DNA of 64,000 nt. It comes from Psychrobacter submarinus (GTDB lineage: Bacteria; Pseudomonadota; Gammaproteobacteria; Pseudomonadales; Moraxellaceae). Of this stretch, positions 1 to 9,024 are shown piece after piece. Location of the stretch: contig NZ_CAJHBQ010000002.1 of NCBI RefSeq assembly GCF_904846685.1, positions 673,934-737,933 on the forward strand, given 5' to 3'. The translations under genes and the position numbers were made by a program. The notes under the pieces are model-generated. The model was not told the DNA's origin and did no database searches. It saw nothing but the letters and a program-made list of their open reading frames with translations. Every line of letters begins with the position of its first letter. Position 1 is the stretch's first letter.

Positions 1-668
1 AATACAAAGCATTGATATTTATATATATTAATTTTGATATATATATATATTAAATAAATATACTTTACAATTTTCAATTACGATAATCATTTTCATAAAA
101 GTACAACAGGAGCATAAAATTTTAGAACTGTTACGAAATTATAATTTACATGTATTTATATGATAATACTTCGTAGTCCACAAACTCATAAAAGATGATA
201 CAAACCTATTGTATCTTCAGTAATCAAATCACTACTGAAATTGATACATTCACCAAAAATAAATCAAAACCGAATAGATATATCTTTAGGCAACGGATGT
301 ATCATAGCAATATCAATTCACAAAGCTGTTTGTTTTTATACAGTTCTCTAAGTAAAGTATTATTGAGAATACGCTTCATAAACACTTTCAAATATCAGTA
401 AAGCATTAGTATAGCGTAACGTCATGACAGGTTGTGTCAAAAACATGAAATTGAAGAATAATTTTGGATGGTATTTTATGATTATAGGATAAGATAGTAG
501 TGAACAGTAACCCGCCTAGACATAAGACAACAATTATAGAGATTATGATTATCAAAAGATTTTAGTAGTCAATTAACTTAGGACTGTTAATCTAAAGGTT
601 ATCTATTCCGTTGATACACCTGAGATAGTAGAGGGTATTTTGAACATTTCGATGCATGACCCCTGCCG
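1..668. other. AT-rich leader without a supportable gene
   Basis: The first 668 bases are very AT-rich, with an alternating TA tract near 35-60. A 68-codon open frame at 195-401 has no preceding ribosome binding site, no recognisable domain and a composition like its surroundings, so I do not call it a gene. The only signal I can point to is a Fur-box-like sequence near 76-94. The segment lies downstream of the leftward recombinase operon and is probably inside the same island. Confidence 0.5.
76..94. promoter_or_regulatory. Fur-box-like site
   Basis: The 19-mer matches 15 of 19 positions of the classical Fur consensus, including an unbroken GATAATCATT core. It is followed about 15 bases later by a purine-rich AGGAG, but no clear start codon or long frame follows. 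It may be the leftover promoter of an iron-regulated gene that has been lost or interrupted. Confidence 0.4.
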
Positions 669-3600
669 TCAATTCCGTATCTTCAAACTTAGTACATATT
701 TACCACTCAAACCATCAACAACCAGCAAAAGGTGCAGCACATAACTCATCAAAGCCGAAGACAGCTTTGCCTTGCCTTTCTGCTTAAGCGGACTAATAAC
801 CGTTAGTGCATAACCGTTATAGGTGCCTATGCTTGTAACCTCGCCTTCAAAACTAGGGACTTTTTGTCTAAACTCTTCTATACGCTTGAGCTGAGCAGCC
901 TTATTGACAACAGGACGATACCCTTTTTTATTTTTGTCATTAGTATAAGGCTCAGACTCAATACAACTGATATTTACCCGCCAATGTTTACTGGGTAGAA
1001 TTTGACACATGGTTTTTAGATAGCTATAAAACAGCTTTTTTTGCTTAAAGGTAAAACGAATGTCACTCTTTGAGGTATTGGTTTTCTCATAAAACACCTC
1101 CAGTATTTGCTTTATTTCACGTCTGCTTGTTTTAGATGTATAAAGCGCCTCAAGGTTATCAAAGCATTGATACACCAGCGCTTGCTCTTCACGATAATGC
1201 AGCGGTGTTGGCGAGATTAAAACATGATCAGAGAGTTGTTTACGTTTTTTAGAGATGAGCTTATGATTAAGCGTTCCATCGTCATTTTTTACCAAGCTCA
1301 ATGCGCGTTCATAAATCATCAACGCATCATCATACCTAAAGTTTAAGCTACTAGCTTCCCCTAGCGTTTGCCCATCCTCTATGTCGTATAACAGCTTTTC
1401 TATCACCTCACGGCTATAGCTACCAAATACAGCTGAAGACTGTTTTTTGATAGTGTTGCTATTATGGCTAGTTGGATAAGGCGCTTTTACCTTATGAGTA
1501 AATGCTAATTTTTTACACTCAATTTTACGATTCACGTATGGTCTGATTTGATTGAGATGAACCTTGTCATCTCTAGTCTCTAAAGCAAGTGGATTATGCT
1601 GTTTTAGGTCCATACGACTGGTGCCAATCAGCTTGTTAACTACACCTAAAGGTAGAGTCAATTTAGCCTGCTGCAATTGGTGACTTGCAACAAGATCAGC
1701 AACATGTATATAAGAGCTAAAAGTAGTATTGAGATCAGCATGACCTGCAAACTCCATCAGTGCATCCCAGTGATTGGTTGAGACACGACGCTTGTTACCT
1801 AAAAAATGTGTTTTAACCTTCTCGATTTGCGTCTCATCATAATCTGTAAACTGCTGAGCAAAATCAGGATTGCATCTGAGTACAAGTGCCATATTAGATA
1901 TCGCATTATGACGAAAGCTGTGCAGGGTTAGATCATGATAAGCGGTATTTTCTAATATACGTTTTAACGGCTGCTCTATACCATAACGAGATATGACAGC
2001 GGCTTGATATGCTAGCGTAAATAAGTAGCGAGACGACTGACTCTCTTTTAGATGAAAGAGGCTTTTAAAATCTTCTAGCTCTTCTGGCAAAAGTAGTACT
2101 GACAAATGAATTCGGCGCGTACCGTCATCTGATTTCAAATCACGATGCGCATTAGAGCGAATAATAACGTTGTATTCCCTAAATCCTTGATTATCATATT
2201 CGATATCTTTAACCTGTAATCCTAAAATCTCGCTGATGCGCATGCCAGTACGGTATAGCAATATTATGACGATACGAAGGACTTGCTTATAGTAATCACT
2301 CAGCGTCTCTTGCTCAGCGATACAGTTAAGAATTACATGGTAAAGCGGATTAGGTATAAGATAACTGGATACTACCTGCGGATCGCCGCCGCCTCTGATA
2401 TCAATATCAGGCGCTTGGTAATGTTTCTTTAAAGAGTAATGCAGTGAGCAAATAACTGTCTTAGTAAACCCTAGTCTATTTGGGTTCTTCTCGACAATGA
2501 TTTCGTTGTATAGATAGTGGTAGTCATGTTTCGACAATTGTGAAAAATCAGTTGTACGAGTTCCTGCGATGAAACCATTACCGACCTCAGATAAATACCG
2601 CTTTAAGGTATTGATTTTACTACCGCTGGTGAGTAAGTCTATCATCCATCTCACCAGTCGTTCTTGATTGGGATATAGGTTTTGGGTCAATAAATCTAAT
2701 AGCTGTGGTTTAACTTGTTTTTTGTCACTGTTAAGTATGCTGCGTATCTCTTTAACCGCATCCGATCGAAATCTTTCGACTTTAACATCAGCGATTGAGT
2801 TCTCAGCGCTATTACTAGATTCAATCACTAATTTACTGACGTGTTCATCTGACAGTACTGCATTGGGTGTTTTAATACTTTTAAAATATCTCAGCCACTG
2901 TTCTATTGGTAGTGAAGTTTGCTTTTGCTGGCCTGTTAGCACTTGTACTAATTGAATGTCTAGATGCACGTCTGGCATCGTTTGCCAATAGATGGCAATA
3001 TGCCGTAAGTAGTTAGACTTCTGGATAGATCTAACCGAGAAGTCCTCTCCAATATACTCTCCTAGCCTTCTTATCACTTGATGGTATTTAGGAAACTCAT
3101 TTTGCGCTTGATACTGGCGCTGTAGTTTGAGCAGCCATAAACGGCTGATGTCATCTACGCTAATAAGGCGTGTGAGATATACCTCATCTAAATCGTTTTC
3201 TGTAGGCACTACCTCATTGCCATACTCAGGTGATAATAGTCTAACCGGCATGATAAGCAGGTCATTAGCCATCTGATAGATAGGCTTTTTTTGTTCTAAA
3301 TGGTCGTAAATCTCTTTGAGTATCTTTTCATCGTTACAGCCTGCAAAACTAATAAGTGAGAAGAAAAACCAGCTGACGCTCTCAAGCAACGAAAAGGTGT
3401 TCCTTTGCTGCCATCTATCAAAGGCTTGTGCAACAATGCTTTGGGCTTTAGTTAGATATAAGAACGTCTCAAAATCGTTGATGTTTTTAGGGCGCTGAGG
3501 ACGTACAGCAATAATGGGTTTTGGCAGTAACGGCAGGTGTCTTTTTTTACGCGTATCATTAATTTTATCAAAAAAGCGCTTGCGCTCGAATAATGCAAAC

Positions 3601-3830
3601 GGGATAAGATGCGCTGAAACGCTCTTTTCAATCTCTTTGTAGAGAGATTCGTATAAAGCGTAAATCTGCTCATCCGTTATCGCAGCTGCTGATTGGTTTT
3701 CCTCAATAAAGGTATCCCAAGCGTTTTGACAAAGCTCTTTTGTATGCTGCAGTGCTTGTTTGCGTCGATCTTGCGCTTGTTCTGAGCGTCTTAGGTGTCC
3801 ATATTGACTATCCGGCTGTATCCTTGTCAT
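669..3830 (-). CDS. Large tyrosine recombinase with long C-terminal extension (third gene of recombinase trio)
   Basis: A 1053-residue site-specific integrase. The tyrosine-recombinase catalytic domain lies around residues 515-710. It shows the first arginine in RTGMRISEILGL (about 520), the H-x-x-R-H box in LHSFRHNA (about 630), then GHADLNTTFSSY (about 693-706) with the nucleophile tyrosine, so it looks catalytically complete. Ordinary integrases are 300-450 residues and end soon after this tyrosine; here about 340 further residues follow, rich in Lys and without a domain I recognise. ATG at 3830 overlaps the stop of the upstream gene by four bases (ATGA), indicating translational coupling. 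The layout recalls Tn554 TnpABC or the gamma-mobile-trio modules, but I cannot decide between these from sequence alone. Confidence 0.85.
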   Translation of the reverse strand: MTRIQPDSQYGHLRRSEQAQDRRKQALQHTKELCQNAWDTFIEENQSAAAITDEQIYALYESLYKEIEKSVSAHLIPFALFERKRFFDKINDTRKKRHLPLLPKPIIAVRPQRPKNINDFETFLYLTKAQSIVAQAFDRWQQRNTFSLLESVSWFFFSLISFAGCNDEKILKEIYDHLEQKKPIYQMANDLLIMPVRLLSPEYGNEVVPTENDLDEVYLTRLISVDDISRLWLLKLQRQYQAQNEFPKYHQVIRRLGEYIGEDFSVRSIQKSNYLRHIAIYWQTMPDVHLDIQLVQVLTGQQKQTSLPIEQWLRYFKSIKTPNAVLSDEHVSKLVIESSNSAENSIADVKVERFRSDAVKEIRSILNSDKKQVKPQLLDLLTQNLYPNQERLVRWMIDLLTSGSKINTLKRYLSEVGNGFIAGTRTTDFSQLSKHDYHYLYNEIIVEKNPNRLGFTKTVICSLHYSLKKHYQAPDIDIRGGGDPQVVSSYLIPNPLYHVILNCIAEQETLSDYYKQVLRIVIILLYRTGMRISEILGLQVKDIEYDNQGFREYNVIIRSNAHRDLKSDDGTRRIHLSVLLLPEELEDFKSLFHLKESQSSRYLFTLAYQAAVISRYGIEQPLKRILENTAYHDLTLHSFRHNAISNMALVLRCNPDFAQQFTDYDETQIEKVKTHFLGNKRRVSTNHWDALMEFAGHADLNTTFSSYIHVADLVASHQLQQAKLTLPLGVVNKLIGTSRMDLKQHNPLALETRDDKVHLNQIRPYVNRKIECKKLAFTHKVKAPYPTSHNSNTIKKQSSAVFGSYSREVIEKLLYDIEDGQTLGEASSLNFRYDDALMIYERALSLVKNDDGTLNHKLISKKRKQLSDHVLISPTPLHYREEQALVYQCFDNLEALYTSKTSRREIKQILEVFYEKTNTSKSDIRFTFKQKKLFYSYLKTMCQILPSKHWRVNISCIESEPYTNDKNKKGYRPVVNKAAQLKRIEEFRQKVPSFEGEVTSIGTYNGYALTVISPLKQKGKAKLSSALMSYVLHLLLVVDGLSGKYVLSLKIRN

Positions 3831-6067
3831 AGTTTTGCCTGCTCTAATTCTAGCTCTACTGCCAATTGCTGGTAAGATTTTTTAGCGTCTATTATATGCC
3901 CCATAGACAATGTTGAGCTCTTTCGCCACGCTTCTTGGCCCATCATTTCATGACCAAAAATCGCCAGTATGACTGCTTCATCTACTCTCTGCTCATGTAA
4001 AAACCGTTGTCCCACATGGCGGGGCCAATCTGGCTTAAAACGGAAATTGTCACCTAACTCTTGAATAATGATAGCTGGTCTGAGCGCGTGGAATTTACCT
4101 TTCTTATCTATAAAGTTGAGTAGCGGCTTTTGGTAATCAAAGATCTTATTCACTTCGATACCGATGTTAGTATCTAAACGTCCATAACGCTGAGCAAAGC
4201 TTTTCAAGTAATTTAAAAAACTTTGGATAGCCTCATACAGAAATGAGCAAATAGGCACTAAGCGCTGACTACTCGCTGTCGCTCGTTCTTCCTTATCAGA
4301 GATCCAAACGATACCTGCCTCAAGGTTCATTTGGTTGAGATAACCAGGCGCACCTTCTACTGCTCTTATTGAGGTCAGCAGAAGAGATACATGCCATAAC
4401 CATAAGTTGTAAAAATTAAACTTTTCCCTATAGTCTTGGGTAGTTACTACCTTTTGCTGTAGGTAACTCATAAATTGTTTCACTATTGGATAGTCAGGAC
4501 TGTTTTGACTACCTATAGATTCATCACTGAGCGCGACTTGGTCTAAATAATCAACGATAATGGGTTTGTTGTTGTGACAGCGAGCGGTGAGGACTTTAAT
4601 CGCACTATAGTAAACCTCTTTTACCTCTTCAATCGCATGCGAGCTATACCAAATATCTGCTCTTTTTTTGCTATTTCGTGAGGTAATAATAGTGGCCAGT
4701 TGAGTGCTACTGACTTCATAAATTAGAATGGTGTAGAGCGACTTTTCAATCCTGCCTAAGCTAATCAATGGAAGCCTTAATGTTGTTCTTAAATCAGCAA
4801 TGACTTCATTGATGTGTGCTGAATCTGGGTATCCTTTATAGGTCAAAAAAATGCCTAATGTCTCAGGTAATGGTAGTTTGAACTGCGTTAACCGATTAGA
4901 AATGACAGACTCTATTCCAGCTGTTCTAATGCGTAGCGGGGTAATGTCTAAATCAATAATGAACTCATACTTTGACTTACGAGCGCTGATATCAATGATT
5001 TCTTTGTCATTGTTATTTATATCTTCAGCGAGTCGAGCGACTGAATGACCTGTGTATAAAGACAACAGTAAATAAGCAATTGCGCGCTTTTTATCCCTAT
5101 CGCTTTCACCATCACTATCTTCATCAAACCACTGCCACAATCTAGACGCTATGTTCTGAATGGCTGTTATCGGTAGTTGTCGAATATTACTACTTACAAA
5201 TCGCTCGTTTTTATTTGCATGCGCGAATTTTGCGTGTGTCCTTCGGTAAATCTGATTTGTTGAGAATTTCTCAGTTTCTTTTAGCGTTGTCTGCTCAATA
5301 TAGTTAAAATCAGGGATTGGGTTGTCTAATCGCTCACGATTAATGTCGTTGTTATTTTTTGTCGGCTCAAAACCTATAACCGATACTAACTCATCTGTAT
5401 CACCATCCACATCCGTTTGTGTGATGTGCTCTATTTTTGGCGCATCAATTTTACTCTGCTTGGTCTGTTTTCTGCCGGAGGAGGTCCGCGTTATGCTACT
5501 TTTATTATTAAACGCAAAATCAATGGTTCGATATATTTTACTAAAAGCCTTGAGTTCAACATTATTTTTACGCTCAAGCTCATCTCGATAGTTCTCAAAA
5601 TTTTTGTACATGGCCTGCAAAGTATCAGCCTGCAGCGTTAAGTAACAGTACTGCCAGATCTCATGGCTCCTACTTGTTGGATTCATCCACTTCCGAGCTT
5701 CAGCAGTAGTCTCACTAATGCGTCTTGGTAGGTTATTTTGGGCAAAATAGATCAGTAAATGACATAATTTTGCAATCCACAGCCATTCCTTACTTGGGTT
5801 ATTGATATCAAGATTTGGTAAATGATAGGTACTGGCGATAAATGCTCGAGTTAGATTTTCGGGCTTAGTCAGCTTACCTCTATAAGAGTCGTATATTTCT
5901 TTGAGATATATTGGAGTCAAAGGTTTTGACTGTTCCACCACTATGTTGATGTCCATAAATTCTCTTGGCACTAAACTGGCTACAGTTATGAGAAAGTTAC
6001 GAATATCGGCGGTATAGATGTCCTCATTATCTGGTATTAGCATCTCTACGTTAGTTATTATTGTCAT
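3827..6067 (-). CDS. Tyrosine-recombinase-like protein with degenerate active site (second gene of trio)
   Basis: A protein of about 746 residues. I choose ATG at 6067, which has GAGG eight bases upstream, over an upstream TTG. The last 70 residues look like the end of a tyrosine recombinase: WPRHVGQRFL resembles the H-x-x-R-H box and FGHEMMGQE the GH box. The first histidine of the box is replaced (DWPRH), and where the nucleophilic tyrosine is expected there is WRKSSTLS. The rest is helical and charged, without a recognised domain. It is probably a non-catalytic partner that works with the 1053-residue recombinase, as TnpA/TnpB-type recombinases work in sets. It overlaps the gene before it by 17 bases and the gene after it by four. 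Confidence 0.75.
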   Translation of the reverse strand: MTIITNVEMLIPDNEDIYTADIRNFLITVASLVPREFMDINIVVEQSKPLTPIYLKEIYDSYRGKLTKPENLTRAFIASTYHLPNLDINNPSKEWLWIAKLCHLLIYFAQNNLPRRISETTAEARKWMNPTSRSHEIWQYCYLTLQADTLQAMYKNFENYRDELERKNNVELKAFSKIYRTIDFAFNNKSSITRTSSGRKQTKQSKIDAPKIEHITQTDVDGDTDELVSVIGFEPTKNNNDINRERLDNPIPDFNYIEQTTLKETEKFSTNQIYRRTHAKFAHANKNERFVSSNIRQLPITAIQNIASRLWQWFDEDSDGESDRDKKRAIAYLLLSLYTGHSVARLAEDINNNDKEIIDISARKSKYEFIIDLDITPLRIRTAGIESVISNRLTQFKLPLPETLGIFLTYKGYPDSAHINEVIADLRTTLRLPLISLGRIEKSLYTILIYEVSSTQLATIITSRNSKKRADIWYSSHAIEEVKEVYYSAIKVLTARCHNNKPIIVDYLDQVALSDESIGSQNSPDYPIVKQFMSYLQQKVVTTQDYREKFNFYNLWLWHVSLLLTSIRAVEGAPGYLNQMNLEAGIVWISDKEERATASSQRLVPICSFLYEAIQSFLNYLKSFAQRYGRLDTNIGIEVNKIFDYQKPLLNFIDKKGKFHALRPAIIIQELGDNFRFKPDWPRHVGQRFLHEQRVDEAVILAIFGHEMMGQEAWRKSSTLSMGHIIDAKKSYQQLAVELELEQAKL

Positions 6068-6602
6068 AGCGAACCTCAGCAATTAGCTCAGAGAAAGGTG
6101 GTATCTTAGTGTGCTGCTGATTGCGGTATAGACTGGTTTGGTAATCGTAGTGATGACGCTTGAGACCTTTAATATCTAAAATGTACTGTATGGTCAGAGG
6201 TTTATTAAATAGCGCTTGTTGCATCTGAGCGGGCATACTGCTTTTTATAGCCTCAAAAACTTTTGGGTTGATAGGATTTACATCGATAAACTCATTCATA
6301 AGACAGGACCAAGCACGTCGCTCAATCTCTGCTTTAGAAAAACCTACTCTTCTAATGGATATTTCAGTGCCGTTCGTTAGCAAACCTACTTCTCTAAAAC
6401 TTTCAAAAAAATAATACTGCTCGTCTATTTCAACGACTTCTAATAATAGCGCCCTATCTAAAGAAAACGCATCAACTTCAGCTTTGAAAAACTCACAGAA
6501 TATCTGATAAGGCTTCCTGGCACATTCGTGCACTACCAAATTGTTTTTTATGGCAATGCTTTTGACGCTTCGCCTCACTACTTTTTTAGTACGCTTCGCC
6601 AT
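6051..6602 (-). CDS. Small accessory protein, first gene of the recombinase trio
   Basis: A protein of 183 residues that begins MAKRTKK with a very basic N-terminus, followed by mixed alpha/beta sequence; I recognise no catalytic motif. An in-frame TTG two codons upstream is less likely than this ATG. Its stop overlaps the next gene's start, so the three genes form one transcript. Three-gene recombinase modules of this kind carry one small protein besides the recombinases (TnpC of Tn554, or a GMT-type accessory protein), which is the role I infer. No homology is certain. Confidence 0.6.
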   Translation of the reverse strand: MAKRTKKVVRRSVKSIAIKNNLVVHECARKPYQIFCEFFKAEVDAFSLDRALLLEVVEIDEQYYFFESFREVGLLTNGTEISIRRVGFSKAEIERRAWSCLMNEFIDVNPINPKVFEAIKSSMPAQMQQALFNKPLTIQYILDIKGLKRHHYDYQTSLYRNQQHTKIPPFSELIAEVRYDNNN

Positions 6603-6831
6603 AATCAATGACCTACACGTTAGAGATATGCAGCATACAAAATCGATTATCTTCGATAGGGCAGGTATGCAAAAAGTTTTTGGTTGGTGTCATAATACCA
6701 TAATAATATAGTGTCCAGAAATATATTCATGCTATTAATATACTTGTTATTTACAAATTATAATATATAATAGAAACCACCAAACCCTTTAACAACAAGG
6801 CATATAGACTAATAAAACTTTATGTAATTTT

Positions 6832-6876
6832 GGTCGACGCCATTGCCAAGGTTGGGGTATCTCTTATCCCGCTCCA
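6832..6876 (+). pseudogene. Decayed 3' part of tRNA-Gly(GCC), probable island attachment site
   Basis: The segment contains TTGCCAAGG, the anticodon loop and start of the 3' anticodon stem of glycine tRNA with anticodon GCC, then GGGGT of the variable region, and ends in ATCCCGC-T-CCA, the acceptor 3' strand with discriminator and encoded CCA expected of bacterial tRNA-Gly. Most of the T-arm is deleted and no matching 5' half precedes it. A strong terminator follows at once, as behind a real tRNA. It lies just upstream of the recombinase trio. I infer that an element entered a tRNA-Gly gene here. Confidence 0.5.
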
Positions 6877-6883
6877 AATATTT

Positions 6884-6916
6884 AAAAAGCCTCACTTAAT
6901 AGTGAGGCTTTTTTTT
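6884..6916 (+). terminator. Rho-independent terminator behind the tRNA-Gly remnant
   Basis: A hairpin of GCCTCAC and GTGAGGC with a six-base loop is flanked by five A on the left and eight T on the right, so it can work in both directions. On the plus strand it would have ended the tRNA transcript. Confidence 0.8.
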
Positions 6917-6970
6917 GTCCATTTTCCGGGGCTTGTAGAGTATTTCTTCGAATATTTATTTTCTTATAGT

Positions 6971-7884
6971 AGACCTCTTGCAAAAGTCATAGGTTAAGCT
7001 CGGAATTAATGATACCAGCAAACAGCTTCATTCTAAGATCATAGCGCTGACGACGGTTGCGATATTTATGAGCCACGATTTTAAACAACTTGATTAAGCC
7101 TATTTTGTGCTCAACCACAATACGGAACTTTGCCAGATAGTGATTGGCCTGTTTGCATATCTCCAGTAACTGACCACCACGTGGCTTTTTAAAAGGGGTG
7201 AAGGTTTGCTTATGTAGCTTTGCTATACCTTGATAGCCACTATCTGCTAGTAATTTAGCATTGTCAGGAAGCCAATCAGGACAAGTATCTTTATAGAGCT
7301 TAAAATCGTGGATTGACCCTTTGCAGGTTTGCACATCAAGTATCAAGCCGGTTTGCCAATGGACGATAACCTGCGCTTTTAAGGTGTGTTGTTTTTTCTT
7401 GCCGCTGTAGTAGTCGCTTTGGTTTTTTTTGGACGCTCAATAGGGGTTTCGGTGGCATCGACGATGACGACTGACCAATTGATGTCCTCATCGACACGAC
7501 TAGGCAGCTTTTTAGGCAATTCAAACTTGCCAGAGTCAATCAGTGTGTCTTCTACTTTACGAATGATACGGCTAGCAGAAGACTCATGAATACCAAAGTC
7601 CATACTGATATGATAAAGCGTGCGGTATTCACGCCAATAAGTCAGGGCTAGTAGTATCTGCTCCTTAAGACTGAGCACACTTGGTCTACCTGATTTGGTC
7701 TTAGATGCTTCATGCTCTTGCATGGCATCAAGCATGTCATAAAAGGTGGCTTTATGAATGCCAGTGTAGCGTTTAAAACCAGCGTCACTTTGTTTGAGTA
7801 GCTTATCTATGTTTGGCATGGTTCCTAGACAGTTATGAATGTTTCAGTTATTGTAAAATTCTCTGCTACTTTTGCAAGAGGTCT
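6971..7884 (-). mobile_element. IS5-family insertion sequence, 914 bp
   Basis: The element is bounded by perfect inverted repeats starting AGACCTCTTGCAAAAGT at 6971 and its complement ending at 7884. AGT occurs on both sides (6968-6970 and 7885-7887), consistent with a 3-bp target duplication. A TA duplication with ends one base further in would fit equally well. It carries one transposase in two overlapping frames. Two-frame transposases of this kind occur in several subgroups of the IS5 family. It sits between the recombinase trio and a second IS. Confidence 0.85.
6987..7819 (-). CDS. IS5-family transposase made by -1 frameshift
   Basis: The first frame (7379-7819, 146 codons) has the N-terminal helix-turn-helix part and the first catalytic Asp in IVDATET. 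The second frame continues through LLADSGYQG (second Asp) and VVEHKIG (Glu) to the stop at 6987. The two join by a -1 slip on a run of eight A in the codons for RPKK, about residue 130; the shifted frame reads NQSDYYSGKKKQHTLKAQ, as expected for this family. The frame is otherwise unbroken, so this is probably programmed frameshifting rather than decay. The joined protein would be about 275 residues. The in-frame 146-residue product could act as a regulator. Confidence 0.8.
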
Positions 7885-7954
7885 AGTTAAGTTTATCTAC
7901 TCAATTAAAAAGCTCAAAAATCGGCACCGTGACCAAAACGTGAAAAATTGAATA

Positions 7955-8682
7955 GGGCGTGTTGAACATTAGCGACAAATTGATGGTAAAAAAATAGCGA
8001 ACGGTTAATCTTTAAGTTCTCACACAAAAAAGATATCGTTCGCTATGCCTCGCACCATGCTCAAAGATGAACACTGGACAAGACTGAAACCATCTATAAA
8101 GCTTACCAGCGCTGGTTTCGCAGTAATAAGTTGATTGCATTATTTACGTTACTGATCAAAGACGCAGACCTTGAGTGGGTCTTCGATGGCACTCATATTA
8201 AAGCGCATCAGCACAGCAGTAGTGGCAATGAGAACCTACAATCCATTAGCAAAAGTGTGGCAGGCCGCGCGACCAAGATTCACTTAGCAGTTGATGCGCA
8301 TGGCAATCTGATTACCTTTATTTTATCAGATGGCACAACCCACGATGTTAAAGTCGCACCTGATTTAGTAGACAAAGTGAATTTGAGTGATACAGAGGTT
8401 GTATGTGCCGATAAAGGCTATGATTCTGATGCACTACGAGCGCATATTGAACAGTCAGGGACGCATGATAACATCCCTCGAAAACGAAACACTCAGTCTT
8501 CTAACGACCATATGGACTGGGACTTATATAAAGCCAGGCATCTAGTAGAAAATGCTTTCGTTAAGCTAAAACAGTATAGGGCGGTTGCCACCAGATTTGA
8601 TAAGCTCAAGCAGAGTTATGAAAATACGGTCGCTCTTGCTTGTGCTTATATCTGGCTCAAATTATGAATGTTCAACGCGCCC
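7955..8682 (+). mobile_element. Internally deleted IS5-family element, 728 bp
   Basis: Inverted repeats of 16 bp beginning GGGCGTGTTGAACATT, with one mismatch, bound the element, and TA lies on both sides (7953-7954 and 8683-8684). The related intact element at 45210-46071 is 862 bp; the difference of about 134 bp matches a deletion inside the transposase gene. The ends look intact, so it could still be moved in trans. It interrupts an older reading frame that resumes after 8684. Confidence 0.8.
8045..8667 (+). pseudogene. IS5-family transposase, internal deletion and frameshift
   Basis: Translation begins MPRTMLKDEHWTRLKP, as in the intact IS5 transposase elsewhere in the window, then jumps directly to the segment beginning IYKAYQRW in another frame. 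Roughly 41 codons, including the conserved GMLYRIRVGCPWRDLP-type block, are missing. The catalytic part from 8131 onward is open and keeps the triad: FDGTHIKAHQHS (Asp), CADKGYDSD (Asp) and HLVENAFVKLK (Glu). With the frame broken near 8092 a functional transposase is not expected. Confidence 0.8.
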
Positions 8683-8684
8683 TA

Positions 8685-8914
8685 GATTTAGTGAAAAAAA
8701 AGGTGTGCTTGGCATAACCCGGTACAAAAAAGCGGCGCTAAGTCGTGACATCAGCGAGCAGCAGGTACAACGCAATCAGTGCGAGCTACTAGTTAAAGCC
8801 GCTCATAGTGAAACATTAGAGCGTTATGGTATAGATTGTTTGCATGCGCATCTAAGCGATCAAGAACATACTATCAGCTCCTACATGGTTAGAAGCATTA
8901 GAAAAGGTTTATAA
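8685..8914 (+). pseudogene. Remnant of an unidentified reading frame split by the IS
   Basis: Immediately after the IS an open frame of about 75 codons runs to 8914 (…GITRYKKAALSRD… ending MVRSIRKGL). When the IS and one TA copy are removed, the same frame continues a few codons to the left before a stop. I recognise no domain. It is most likely the 3' fragment of an island gene interrupted by the insertion; its charged, helical composition gives no function. Confidence 0.35.
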
Positions 8915-8986
8915 GTCTGATGTTTTACACTACTAAGATTATCTACGCCATTTTCGATTATTTTCATAATCCAGTATTTACTTTAT

Positions 8987-9018
8987 AAAAAATAAGGCCA
9001 CGAATGGCCTTATTTTTT
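8987..9018 (-). terminator. Terminator of the OYE gene
   Basis: AAGGCCA and TGGCCTT form a hairpin around a CGAA loop, with six or more A/T on each side. It lies seven bases past the stop of the leftward flavoenzyme gene and can act in both directions. Confidence 0.85.
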
Positions 9019-9024
9019 CAATAG

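Noticed and set aside
30..60. Alternating TA tract as a possible origin or AT-rich unwinding element
   Set aside because: No DnaA boxes, iterons or replication gene nearby; simple low-complexity sequence.
195..401. 68-codon open frame near the left edge
   Set aside because: No RBS, no domain, AT-rich composition identical to the surrounding non-coding DNA.
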